Source: Rhabditoides inermis (Eukaryota > Nematoda > Chromadorea > Rhabditida > Rhabditidae). Taken from it: a stretch of DNA of 64,000 nt. The notes under the pieces were generated by a model, which was not told the origin of the DNA, ran no database searches, and saw nothing but the letters and a program-made list of their open reading frames with translations. How positions within the stretch are numbered: the first letter of the stretch is position 1; the number at the start of each line of letters is the position of its first letter. The stretch spans positions 512,001-576,000 of the forward strand of contig CAWZYM010000191.1 in the NCBI GenBank assembly GCA_963966185.1. Direction: 5' to 3'. Positions 41,401 to 54,800 of the stretch are shown here, one piece after another. The translations under genes were made by a program, and so were the position numbers.

Positions 41401-44400
41401 ATGCGAGAAGTCTGAGGTTCGAATGCCCATACCTCCATGTATTTTAGCCCAACCGAGATCCAATAGAAACGCGCACGACTCTCGTTTGTTTTCACTTCCG
41501 CCATCGGGGGTATAGCTCAGGGGTAGAGCGCTCGCTTTGCATGCGAGAAGTCTGGGGTTCGAATCCCCATACCTCCATGTATTTTTGCCTAACCGAGATC
41601 CAATAGAAACCCGCACGACTCTCGTTTGTTTCCACTTCCGCCATCGGGGGTATAGCTCAGGGGTAGAGCGCTCGCTTTGCATGCGAGAAGTCTGGGGTTC
41701 GAATCCCCATACCTCCATGTATTTTTGCCCAACCGAAATCCAATAGAAACGCGCACGACTCTCGTTTGTTTCCACTTCCGCCATCGGGGGTATAGCTCAG
41801 GGGTAGAGCGCTCGCTTTGCATGCGAGAAGTCTGGGGTTCGAATCCCCATACCTCCATGTATTTTTGCCCAACCGTGATCCAATAGAAACGCGCACGACT
41901 CTCGTTTGTTTCCACTTCCGCCATCGGGGGTATAGCTCAGGGGTAGAGCGCTCGCTTTGCATGCGAGAAGTCTGGGGTTCGAATCCCCATACCTCCATGT
42001 ATTTTTGCCCAACCGAGATGCAATAGAAACCCGCACGACTCTCGTTTGTTTCCACTTCCGCCATCGGGGGTATAGCTCAGGGGTAGAGCGCTCGCTTTGC
42101 ATGCGAGAAGTCTGGGGTTCGAATCCCCATACCTCCATGTATTTTTGCCCAACCGAAATCCAATAGAAACGCGCACGACTCTCGTTTGTTTCCACTTCCG
42201 CCATCGGGGGTATAGCTCAGGGGTAGAGCGCTCGCTTTGCATGCGAGAAGTCTGGGGTTCGAATCCCCATACCTCCATGTATTTTTGCCCAACCGAGATC
42301 CAATAGAAACGCGCACGACTCTCGTTTGTTTCCACTTCCGCCATCGGGGGTATAGCTCAGGGGTAGAGCGCTCGCTTTGCATGCGAGAAGTCTGGGGTTC
42401 GAATCCCCATACCTCCATGTATTTTTGCCCAACCGAAATCCAACAAAAACGCGCACGACTCTCGTTTGTTTTCACTTCCGCCATCGGGGGTATAGCTCAG
42501 GGGTAGAGCGCTCGCTTTGCATGCGAGAAGTCTGGGGTTCGAATCCCCATACCTCCATGTATTTTTGCCCAACCGAGATCCAATAGAAACGCGCACGACT
42601 CTCGTTTGTTTCCACTTCCGCCATCGGGGGTATAGCTCAGGGGTAGAGCGCTCGCTTTGCATGCGAGAAGTCTGGGGTTCGAATCCCCATACCTCCATGT
42701 CTTTTTGCCCAGCCGAGATCCAATAGAAACGCGCATGACTCTCGTTTGTTTCCACTTCCGCCATCGGGGGTATAGCTCAGGGGTAGAGCGCTCGCTTTGC
42801 ATGCGAGAAGTCTGGGGTTCGAATCCCCATACCTCCATGTATTTTTGTCCAACCGAGATCCAATAGAAACGCGCACGACTCTCGTTTGTTTCCACTTCCG
42901 CTATCGGGGGTATAGCTCAGGGGTAGAGCGCTCGCTTTGCATGCGAGAAGTCTGGAGTTCGAATCCCCATACCTCCAAGTATTTTTGTCCAACCGAGATC
43001 CAATAGAAACGCGCACGACTCTCGTTTGTTTCCACTTCCGCCGTCGGGGGTATAACTCAGGGGTAGAGCGCTCGCTTTGCATGCGAGAAGTCTGGGGTTC
43101 GAATCCCCATACCTCCATGTATTTTTGCCCAATCGAGATCTAATAGGAACGCGCACGACTCTCGTTTGTTTCCACTTCCGCTATCGGGGGTATAGCTCAG
43201 GGGTAGAGCGCTCGCTTTGCATGCGAGAAGTCTGGAGTTCGAATCCCCATACCTCCATGTATTTTTGTCCAACCGAGATCCAATAGAAACGCGCACGACT
43301 CTCGTTTGTTTCCACTTCCGTCGTCGGGGGTATAACTCAGGGGTAGAGCGCTCGCTTTGCATGCGAGAAGTCTGGGGTTCGAATCCCCATACCTCCATGT
43401 ATTTTTGCCCAATCGAGATCTAATAGAAACGCGCACAACTCTCGTTTGTTTCCACTTCCGCCGTCGGGGGTATAGCTCAGGGGAAGAGCGCTCGCTTTGC
43501 ATGCGAGAAGTCTGGGGTTCGAATCCCCATACCTCCATGTATTTTTGTCCAACCGAGATCCAATAGAAACGCGCACGACTCTCGTTTGTTTCCACTTCCG
43601 CCGTCGGGGGTATAGCTCAGGGGTAGAGCGCTCGCTTTGCATGCGAGAAGTCTGGGGTTCGAATCCCCATACCTCCATGTATTTTTGCTCAGTCCAGATC
43701 CAATAGAAACGCGCACGACTCTCGTTTGTTTCCACTTCCACCATCGGGTGTATAGCTCAGGGGTAGAGCGCTCGCTTTGCATGCGAGAAGTCTGGGGTTC
43801 GAATCCCCATACCTCCATGTATTTTTGCTCAGTCCAGATCCAATAGAAACGCGCACGACTCTCGTTTGTTTCCACTTCCACCATCGGGGGTATAGCTCAG
43901 GGGTAGAGCGCTCGCTTTGCATGCGAGAAGTCTGGGGTTCGAATCCCCATACCTCCATGTATTTTTGCCCAACCGAAATCCAATAGAAACGCGCACGACT
44001 CTCGTTTGTTTCCACTTCCGCCATCGGGGGTATAGCTCAGGGGTAGAGCGCTCGCTTTGCATGCGAGAAGTCTGGGGTTCGAATCCCCATACCTCCATGT
44101 ATTTTTGCCCAACCGAGATCCAATATAAACGCGCACGACTCTCGTTTGTTTCCACTTCCGCCATCGGGGGTATAGCTCAGGGGTAGAGCGCTCGCTTTGC
44201 ATGCGAGAAGTCTGGGGTTCGAATCCCCATACCTCCATGTATTTTTGCCCAACCGAAATCCAACAAAAACGCGCACGACTCTCGTTTGTTTTCACTTCCG
44301 CCATCGGGGGTATAGCTCAGGGGTAGAGCGCTCGCTTTGCATGCGAGAAGTCTGGGGTTCGAATCCCCATACCTCCATGTATTTTTGCCCAATCGAGATC

Positions 44401-47400
44401 TAATAGGAACGCGCACGACTCTCGTTTGTTTCCACTTCCGCTATCGGGGGTATAGCTCAGGGGTAGAGCGCTCGCTTTGCATGCGAGAAGTCTGGGGTTC
44501 GAATCCCCATACCTCCATGTATTTTTGCCCAACCGAGATGCAATAGAAACCCGCACGACTCTCGTTTGTTTCCACTTCCGCCATCGGGGGTATAGCTCAG
44601 GGGTAGAGCGCTCGCTTTGCATGCGAGAAGTCTGGGGTTCGAATCCCCATACCTCCATGTATTTTTGCCCAACCGAAATCCAATAGAAACGCGCACGACT
44701 CTCGTTTGTTTCCACTTCCGCCATCGGGGGTATAGCTCAGGGGTAGAGCGCTCGCTTTGCATGCGAGAAGTCTGGGGTTCGAATCCCCATACCTCCATGT
44801 ATTTTTGCCCAACCGAGATCCAATAGAAACGCGCACGACTCTCGTTTGTTTCCACTTCCGCCATCGGGGGTATAGCTCAGGGGTAGAGCGCTCGCTTTGC
44901 ATGCGAGAAGTCTGGAGTTCGAATCCCCATACCTCCAAGTATTTTTGTCCAACCGAGATCCAATAGAAACGCGCACGACTCTCGTTTGTTTCCACTTCCG
45001 CCGTCGGGGGTATAACTCAGGGGTAGAGCGCTCGCTTTGCATGCGAGAAGTCTGGGGTTCGAATCCCCATACCTCCATGTATTTTTGCCCAATCGAGATC
45101 TAATAGGAACGCGCACGACTCTCGTTTGTTTCCACTTCCGCTATCGGGGGTATAGCTCAGGGGTAGAGCGCTCGCTTTGCATGCGAGAAGTCTGGAGTTC
45201 GAATCCCCATACCTCCATGTATTTTTGTCCAACCGAGATCCAATAGAAACGCGCACGACTCTCGTTTGTTTCCACTTCCGTCGTCGGGGGTATAACTCAG
45301 GGGTAGAGCGCTCGCTTTGCATGCGAGAAGTCTGGGGTTCGAATCCCCATACCTCCATGTATTTTTGCCCAATCGAGATCTAATAGAAACGCGCACAACT
45401 CTCGTTTGTTTCCACTTCCGCCGTCGGGGGTATAGCTCAGGGGAAGAGCGCTCGCTTTGCATGCGAGAAGTCTGGGGTTCGAATCCCCATACCTCCATGT
45501 ATTTTTGTCCAACCGAGATCCAATAGAAACGCGCACGACTCTCGTTTGTTTCCACTTCCGCCGTCGGGGGTATAGCTCAGGGGTAGAGCGCTCGCTTTGC
45601 ATGCGAGAAGTCTGGGGTTCGAATCCCCATACCTCCATGTATTTTTGCTCAGTCCAGATCCAATAGAAACGCGCACGACTCTCGTTTGTTTCCACTTCCA
45701 CCATCGGGTGTATAGCTCAGGGGTAGAGCGCTCGCTTTGCATGCGAGAAGTCTGGGGTTCGAATCCCCATACCTCCATGTATTTTTGCTCAGTCCAGATC
45801 CAATAGAAACGCGCACGACTCTCGTTTGTTTCCACTTCCACCATCGGGGGTATAGCTCAGGGGTAGAGCGCTCGCTTTGCATGCGAGAAGTCTGGGGTTC
45901 GAATCCCCATACCTCCATGTATTTTTGCCCAACCGAAATCCAATAGAAACGCGCACGACTCTCGTTTGTTTCCACTTCCGCCATCGGGGGTATAGCTCAG
46001 GGGTAGAGCGCTCGCTTTGCATGCGAGAAGTCTGGGGTTCGAATCCCCATACCTCCATGTATTTTTGCCCAACCGAGATCCAATATAAACGCGCACGACT
46101 CTCGTTTGTTTCCACTTCCGCCATCGGGGGTATAGCTCAGGGGTAGAGCGCTCGCTTTGCATGCGAGAAGTCTGGGGTTCGAATCCCCATACCTCCATGT
46201 ATTTTTGCCCAACCGAAATCCAACAAAAACGCGCACGACTCTCGTTTGTTTTCACTTCCGCCATCGGGGGTATAGCTCAGGGGTAGAGCGCTCGCTTTGC
46301 ATGCGAGAAGTCTGGGGTTCGAATCCCCATACCTCCATGTATTTTTGCCCAACCGAGATCCAATATAAACGCGCACGACTCTCGTTTGTTTCCACTTCCG
46401 CCATCGGGGGTATAGCTCAGGGGTAGAGCGCTCGCTTTGCATGCGAGAAGTCTGGGGTTCGAATCCCCATACCTCCATGTATTTTTGCCCAACCGAAATC
46501 CAACAAAAACGCGCACGACTCTCGTTTGTTTTCACTTCCGCCATCGGGGGTATAGCTCAGGGGTAGAGCGCTCGCTTTGCATGCGAGAAGTCTGGGGTTC
46601 GAATCCCCATACCTCCATGTATTTTTGCCCAATCGAGATCTAATAGGAACGCGCACGACTCTCGTTTGTTTCCACTTCCGCTATCGGGGGTATAGCTCAG
46701 GGGTAGAGCGCTCGCTTTGCATGCGAGAAGTCTGGGGTTCGAATCCCCATACCTCCATGTATTTTTGCCCAACCGAGATGCAATAGAAACCCGCACGACT
46801 CTCGTTTGTTTCCACTTCCGCCATCGGGGGTATAGCTCAGGGGTAGAGCGCTCGCTTTGCATGCGAGAAGTCTGGGGTTCGAATCCCCATACCTCCATGT
46901 ATTTTTGCCCAACCGAAATCCAATAGAAACGCGCACGACTCTCGTTTGTTTCCACTTCCGCCATCGGGGGTATAGCTCAGGGGTAGAGCGCTCGCTTTGC
47001 ATGCGAGAAGTCTGGGGTTCGAATCCCCATACCTCCATGTATTTTTGCCCAACCGAGATCCAATAGAAACGCGCACGACTCTCGTTTGTTTCCACTTCCG
47101 CCATCGGGGGTATAGCTCAGGGGTAGAGCGCTCGCTTTGCATGCGAGAAGTCTGGAGTTCGAATCCCCATACCTCCAAGTATTTTTGTCCAACCGAGATC
47201 CAATAGAAACGCGCACGACTCTCGTTTGTTTCCACTTCCGCCGTCGGGGGTATAACTCAGGGGTAGAGCGCTCGCTTTGCATGCGAGAAGTCTGGGGTTC
47301 GAATCCCCATACCTCCATGTATTTTTGCCCAATCGAGATCTAATAGGAACGCGCACGACTCTCGTTTGTTTCCACTTCCGCTATCGGGGGTATAGCTCAG

Positions 47401-50400
47401 GGGTAGAGCGCTCGCTTTGCATGCGAGAAGTCTGGAGTTCGAATCCCCATACCTCCATGTATTTTTGTCCAACCGAGATCCAATAGAAACGCGCACGACT
47501 CTCGTTTGTTTCCACTTCCGTCGTCGGGGGTATAACTCAGGGGTAGAGCGCTCGCTTTGCATGCGAGAAGTCTGGGGTTCGAATCCCCATACCTCCATGT
47601 ATTTTTGCCCAATCGAGATCTAATAGAAACGCGCACAACTCTCGTTTGTTTCCACTTCCGCCGTCGGGGGTATAGCTCAGGGGAAGAGCGCTCGCTTTGC
47701 ATGCGAGAAGTCTGGGGTTCGAATCCCCATACCTCCATGTATTTTTGTCCAACCGAGATCCAATAGAAACGCGCACGACTCTCGTTTGTTTCCACTTCCG
47801 CCGTCGGGGGTATAGCTCAGGGGTAGAGCGCTCGCTTTGCATGCGAGAAGTCTGGGGTTCGAATCCCCATACCTCCATGTATTTTTGCTCAGTCCAGATC
47901 CAATAGAAACGCGCACGACTCTCGTTTGTTTCCACTTCCACCATCGGGTGTATAGCTCAGGGGTAGAGCGCTCGCTTTGCATGCGAGAAGTCTGGGGTTC
48001 GAATCCCCATACCTCCATGTATTTTTGCTCAGTCCAGATCCAATAGAAACGCGCACGACTCTCGTTTGTTTCCACTTCCACCATCGGGGGTATAGCTCAG
48101 GGGTAGAGCGCTCGCTTTGCATGCGAGAAGTCTGGGGTTCGAATCCCCATACCTCCATGTATTTTTGCCCAACCGAAATCCAATAGAAACGCGCACGACT
48201 CTCGTTTGTTTCCACTTCCGCCATCGGGGGTATAGCTCAGGGGTAGAGCGCTCGCTTTGCATGCGAGAAGTCTGGGGTTCGAATCCCCATACCTCCATGT
48301 ATTTTTGCCCAACCGAGATCCAATATAAACGCGCACGACTCTCGTTTGTTTCCACTTCCGCCATCGGGGGTATAGCTCAGGGGTAGAGCGCTCGCTTTGC
48401 ATGCGAGAAGTCTGGGGTTCGAATCCCCATACCTCCATGTATTTTTGCCCAACCGAAATCCAACAAAAACGCGCACGACTCTCGTTTGTTTTCACTTCCG
48501 CCATCGGGGGTATAGCTCAGGGGTAGAGCGCTCGCTTTGCATGCGAGAAGTCTGGGGTTCGAATCCCCATACCTCCATGTATTTTTGCCCAATCGAGATC
48601 TAATAGGAACGCGCACGACTCTCGTTTGTTTCCACTTCCGCTATCGGGGGTATAGCTCAGGGGTAGAGCGCTCGCTTTGCATGCGAGAAGTCTGGGGTTC
48701 GAATCCCCATACCTCCATGTATTTTTGCCCAGCCCAGATCCAATAGAAACGCGCACGACTCTCGTTTGTTTCCACTTCCGCCGTCGGGGGTATAACTCAG
48801 GGGTAGAGCGCTCGCTTTGCATGCGAGAAGTCTGGGGTTCGAATCCCCATACCTCCATGTATTTTTGCCCAATCGAGATCTAATAGGAACGCGCACGACT
48901 CTCGTTTGTTTCCACTTCCGCTATCGGGGGTATAGCTCAGGGGTAGAGCGCTCGCTTTGCATGCGAGAAGTCTGGGGTTCGAATCCCCATACCTCCATGT
49001 ATTTTTGCCCAACCGAGATGCAATAGAAACCCGCACGACTCTCGTTTGTTTCCACTTCCGCCATCGGGGGTATAGCTCAGGGGTAGAGCGCTCGCTTTGC
49101 ATGCGAGAAGTCTGGGGTTCGAATCCCCATACCTCCATGTATTTTTGCCCAACCGAAATCCAATAGAAACGCGCACGACTCTCGTTTGTTTCCACTTCCG
49201 CCATCGGGGGTATAGCTCAGGGGTAGAGCGCTCGCTTTGCATGCGAGAAGTCTGGGGTTCGAATCCCCATACCTCCATGTATTTTTGCCCAACCGAGATC
49301 CAATAGAAACGCGCACGACTCTCGTTTGTTTCCACTTCCGCCATCGGGGGTATAGCTCAGGGGTAGAGCGCTCGCTTTGCATGCGAGAAGTCTGGGGTTC
49401 GAATCCCCATACCTCCATGTATTTTTGCCCAACCGAAATCCAACAAAAACGCGCACGACTCTCGTTTGTTTTCACTTCCGCTATCGGGGGTATAGCTCAG
49501 GGGTAGAGCGCTCGCTTTGCATGCGAGAAGTCTGGGGTTCGAATCCCCATACCTCCATGTATTTTTGCCCAACCGAGATGCAATAGAAACCCGCACGACT
49601 CTCGTTTGTTTCCACTTCCGCCATCGGGGGTATAGCTCAGGGGTAGAGCGCTCGCTTTGCATGCGAGAAGTCTGGGGTTCGAATCCCCATACCTCCATGT
49701 ATTTTTGCCCAACCGAAATCCAATAGAAACGCGCACGACTCTCGTTTGTTTCCACTTCCGCCATCGGGGGTATAGCTCAGGGGTAGAGCGCTCGCTTTGC
49801 ATGCGAGAAGTCTGGGGTTCGAATCCCCATACCTCCATGTATTTTTGCCCAACCGAGATCCAATAGAAACGCGCACGACTCTCGTTTGTTTCCACTTCCG
49901 CCATCGGGGGTATAGCTCAGGGGTAGAGCGCTCGCTTTGCATGCGAGAAGTCTGGGGTTCGAATCCCCATACCTCCATGTATTTTTGCCCAACCGAAATC
50001 CAACAAAAACGCGCACGACTCTCGTTTGTTTTCACTTCCGCCATCGGGGGTATAGCTCAGGGGTAGAGCGCTCGCTTTGCATGCGAGAAGTCTGGGGTTC
50101 GAATCCCCATACCTCCATGTATTTTTGCCCAACCGAGATCCAATAGAAACGCGCACGACTCTCGTTTGTTTCCACTTCCGCCATCGGGGGTATAGCTCAG
50201 GGGTAGAGCGCTCGCTTTGCATGCGAGAAGTCTGGGGTTCGAATCCCCATACCTCCATGTCTTTTTGCCCAGCCGAGATCCAATAGAAACGCGCATGACT
50301 CTCGTTTGTTTCCACTTCCGCCATCGGGGGTATAGCTCAGGGGTAGAGCGCTCGCTTTGCATGCGAGAAGTCTGGGGTTCGAATCCCCATACCTCCATGT

Positions 50401-51725
50401 ATTTTTGTCCAACCGAGATCCAATAGAAACGCGCACGACTCTCGTTTGTTTCCACTTCCGCTATCGGGGGTATAGCCCAGGGGTAGAGCGCTCGCTTTGC
50501 ATGCGAGAAGTCTGGAGTTCGAATCCCCATACCTCCATGTATTTTTGTCCAACCGAGATCCAATAGAAACGCGCACGACTCTCGTTTGTTTCCACTTCCG
50601 CCGTCGGGGGTATAACTCAGGGGTAGAGCGCTCGCTTTGCATGCGAGAAGTCTGGGGTTCGAATCCCCATACCTCCATGTATTTTTGCCCAATCGAGATC
50701 TAATAGGAACGCGCACGACTCTCGTTTGTTTCCACTTCCGCTATCGGGGGTATAGCTCAGGGGTAGAGCGCTCGCTTTGCATGCGAGAAGTCTGGAGTTC
50801 GAATCCCCATACCTCCATGTATTTTTGTCCAACCGAGATCCAATAGAAACGCGCACGACTCTCGTTTGTTTCCACTTCCGTCGTCGGGGGTATAACTCAG
50901 GGGTAGAGCGCTCGCTTTGCATGCGAGAAGTCTGGGGTTCGAATCCCCATACCTCCATGTATTTTTGCCCAATCGAGATCTAATAGAAACGCGCACAACT
51001 CTCGTTTGTTTCCACTTCCGCCGTCGGGGGTATAGCTCAGGGGAAGAGCGCTCGCTTTGCATGCGAGAAGTCTGGGGTTCGAATCCCCATACCTCCATGT
51101 ATTTTTGTCCAACCGAGATCCAATAGAAACGCGCACGACTCTCGTTTGTTTCCACTTCCGCCGTCGGGGGTATAGCTCAGGGGTAGAGCGCTCGCTTTGC
51201 ATGCGAGAAGTCTGGGGTTCGAATCCCCATACCTCCATGTATTTTTGCCCAGCCCAGATCCAATAGAAACGCGCACAACTCTCGTTTGTTTCCACTTCCG
51301 CCGTCGGGGGTATAGCTCAGGGGTAGAGCGCTCGCTCTGCATGCGAGAAGTCTGGGGTTCGAATTCCCATACCTCCATGTATTTTTGTCCAACCGAGATC
51401 CAATAGAAACGCGCACGACTCTCGTTTGTTTCCACTTCCGCCGTCGGGGGTATAGCTCAGGGGTAGAGCGCTCGCTTTGCATGCGAGAAGTCTGGGGTTC
51501 GAATCCCCATACCTCCATGTATTTTTGCCCAATCGAGATCTAATAGAAACGCGCACGACTCTCGTTTGTTTCCACTCCCGCCATCGGGGGTATAGCTCAG
51601 GGGTAGAGCGCTCGCTTTGCATGCGAGAAGTCTGGGGTTCGAATCCCCATACCTCCATGTATTTTTGTCCAACCGAGATCCAATAGAAACGCGCACGACT
51701 CTCGTTTGTTTCCACTCCCGCCATC

Positions 51726-51803
51726 GGGGGTATAGGTCAGGGGTAGAGCGCTCGCTTTGCATGCGAGAAGTCTGGGGTTCGAATCCCCATACCTATACCT
51801 CCA
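51726..51803 (+). tRNA. tRNA-Ala copy with 6-bp duplication in the acceptor 3' strand
   Basis: The 3' end reads ATACCTATACCTCCA, a duplicated ACCTAT, and the A box is changed (TATAGGTCAG). The same double change recurs in the copy at 61112, showing the two were copied together. Confidence 0.85.
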
Positions 51804-54800
51804 TGTATTTTTGCCCAATCGAGATCTAATAGAAACGCGCACGACTCTCGTTTGTTTCCACTCCCGCCATCGGGGGTATAGCTCAGGGGTAGAGCGCTCG
51901 CTTTGCATGCGAGAAGTCTGGGGTTCGAATCCCCATACCTCCATGTATTTTTGCTCAGTCCAGATCCAATAGAAACGCGCACGACTCTCGTTTGTTTCCA
52001 CTTCCACCATCGGGGGTATAGCTCAGGGGTAGAGCGCTCGCTTTGCATGCGAGAAGTCTGGGGTTCGAATCCCCATACCTCCATGTATTTTTGCTCAGTC
52101 CAGATCCAATAGAAACGCGCACGACTCTCGTTTGTTTCCACTTCCACCATCGGGTGTATAGCTCAGGGGTAGAGCGCTCGCTTTGCATGCGAGAAGTCTG
52201 GGGTTCGAGGCCCCATACCTCCATGTATTTTTGCCCAGCCCAGATCCAATAGAAACGCGCACGACTCTCGTTTGTTTCCACTCCCGCCATCGGGGGTATA
52301 GCTCAGGGGTAGAGCGCTCGCTTTGCATGCGAGAAGTCTGGGGTTCGAATCCCCATACCTCCATGTATTTTTGCTCAGTCCAGATCCAATAGAAACGCGC
52401 ACGACTCTCGTTTGTTTCCACTTCCACCATCGGGTGTATAGCTCAGGGGTAGAGCGCTCGCTTTGCATGCGAGAAGTCTGGGGTTCGAATCCCCATACCT
52501 CCATGTATTTTTGCCCAGCCCAGATCCAATAGAAACGTGCACGACTCTCGTTTGTTTCCACTTCCGCCGTCGGGGGTATAACTCAGGGGTAGAGCGCTCG
52601 CTTTGCATGCGAGAAGTCTGGGGTTCGAATCCCCATACCTCCATGTATTTTTGCTCAGTCCAGATCCAATAGAAACGCGCACGACTCTCGTTTGTTTCCA
52701 CTTCCACCATCGGGTGTATAGCTCAGGGGTAGAGCGCTCGCTTTGCATGCGAGAAGTCTGGGGTTCGAATCCCCATACCTCCATGTATTTTTGCCCAGCC
52801 CAGATCCAATAGAAACGTGCACGACTCTCGTTTGTTTCCACTTCCGCCGTCGGGGGTATAACTCAGGGGTAGAGCGCTCGCTTTGCATGCGAGAAGTCTG
52901 GGGTTCGAATCCCCATACCTCCATGTATTTTTGCCCAGCCCAGATCCAATAGAAACGCGCACGACTCTCGTTTGTTTCCACTTCCGCCGTCGGGGGTATA
53001 GCTCAGGGGTAGAGCGCTCGCTTTGCATGCGAGAAGTCTGGGGTTCGAATCCCCATACCTCCATGTATTTTTGCCCAACCGAGATGCAATAGAAACGCGC
53101 ACGACTCTCGTTTGTTTCCACTTCCGCCATCGGGGGTATAGCTCAGGGGTAGAGCGCTCGCTTTGCATGCGAGAAGTCTGGGGTTCGAATCCCCATACCT
53201 CCATGTATTTTTGCCCAACCGAGATGCAATAGAAACGCGCACGACTCTCGTTTGTTTCCACTTCCGCCGTCGGGGGTATAGCTCAGGGGTAGAGCGCTCG
53301 CTTTGCATGCGAGAAGTCTGGGGTTCGAATCCCCATACCTCCATGTATTTTTGCCCAACCGAGATGCAATAGAAACGCGCACGACTCTCGTTTGTTTCCA
53401 CTTCCGCCATCGGGGGTATAGCTCAGGGGTAGAGCGCTCGCTTTGCATGCGAGAAGTCTGGGGTTCGAATCCCCATACCTCCATGTATTTTAGCCCAACC
53501 GAGATCCAATAGAAACGCGCACGACTCTCGTTTGTTTCCACTCCCGCCATCGGGGGTATAGCTCAGGGGTAGAGCGCTCGCTTTGCATGCGAGAAGTCTG
53601 GGGTTCGAATCCCCATACCTCCATGTATTTTTGCCCAACCGAGATGCAATAGAAACGCGCACGACTCTCGTTTGTTTCCACTTCCGCCATCGGGGGTATA
53701 GCTCAGGGGTAGAGCGCTCGCTTTGCATGCGAGAAGTCTGGGGTTCGAATCCCCATACCTCCATGTATTTTTGCCCAACCGAGATGCAATAGAAACGCGC
53801 ACGACTCTCGTTTGTTTCCACTTCCGCCGTCGGGGGTATAGCTCAGGGGTAGAGCGCTCGCTTTGCATGCGAGAAGTCTGGGGTTCGAATCCCCATACCT
53901 CCATGTATTTTTGCCCAGCCCAGATCCAATAGAAACGTGCACGACTCTCGTTTGTTTCCACTTCCGCCGTCGGGGGTATAACTCAGGGGTAGAGCGCTCG
54001 CTTTGCATGCGAGAAGTCTGGGGTTCGAATCCCCATACCTCCATGTATTTTTGCTCAGTCCAGATCCAATAGAAACGCGCACGACTCTCGTTTGTTTCCA
54101 CTTCCACCATCGGGTGTATAGCTCAGGGGTAGAGCGCTCGCTTTGCATGCGAGAAGTCTGGGGTTCGAATCCCCATACCTCCATGTATTTTTGCCCAGCC
54201 CAGATCCAATAGAAACGTGCACGACTCTCGTTTGTTTCCACTTCCGCCGTCGGGGGTATAACTCAGGGGTAGAGCGCTCGCTTTGCATGCGAGAAGTCTG
54301 GGGTTCGAATCCCCATACCTCCATGTATTTTTGCCCAGCCCAGATCCAATAGAAACGCGCACGACTCTCGTTTGTTTCCACTTCCGCCGTCGGGGGTATA
54401 GCTCAGGGGTAGAGCGCTCGCTTTGCATGCGAGAAGTCTGGGGTTCGAATCCCCATACCTCCATGTATTTTTGCCCAACCGAGATGCAATAGAAACGCGC
54501 ACGACTCTCGTTTGTTTCCACTTCCGCCATCGGGGGTATAGCTCAGGGGTAGAGCGCTCGCTTTGCATGCGAGAAGTCTGGGGTTCGAATCCCCATACCT
54601 CCATGTATTTTTGCCCAACCGAGATGCAATAGAAACGCGCACGACTCTCGTTTGTTTCCACTTCCGCCGTCGGGGGTATAGCTCAGGGGTAGAGCGCTCG
54701 CTTTGCATGCGAGAAGTCTGGGGTTCGAATCCCCATACCTCCATGTATTTTTGCCCAACCGAGATGCAATAGAAACGCGCACGACTCTCGTTTGTTTCCA

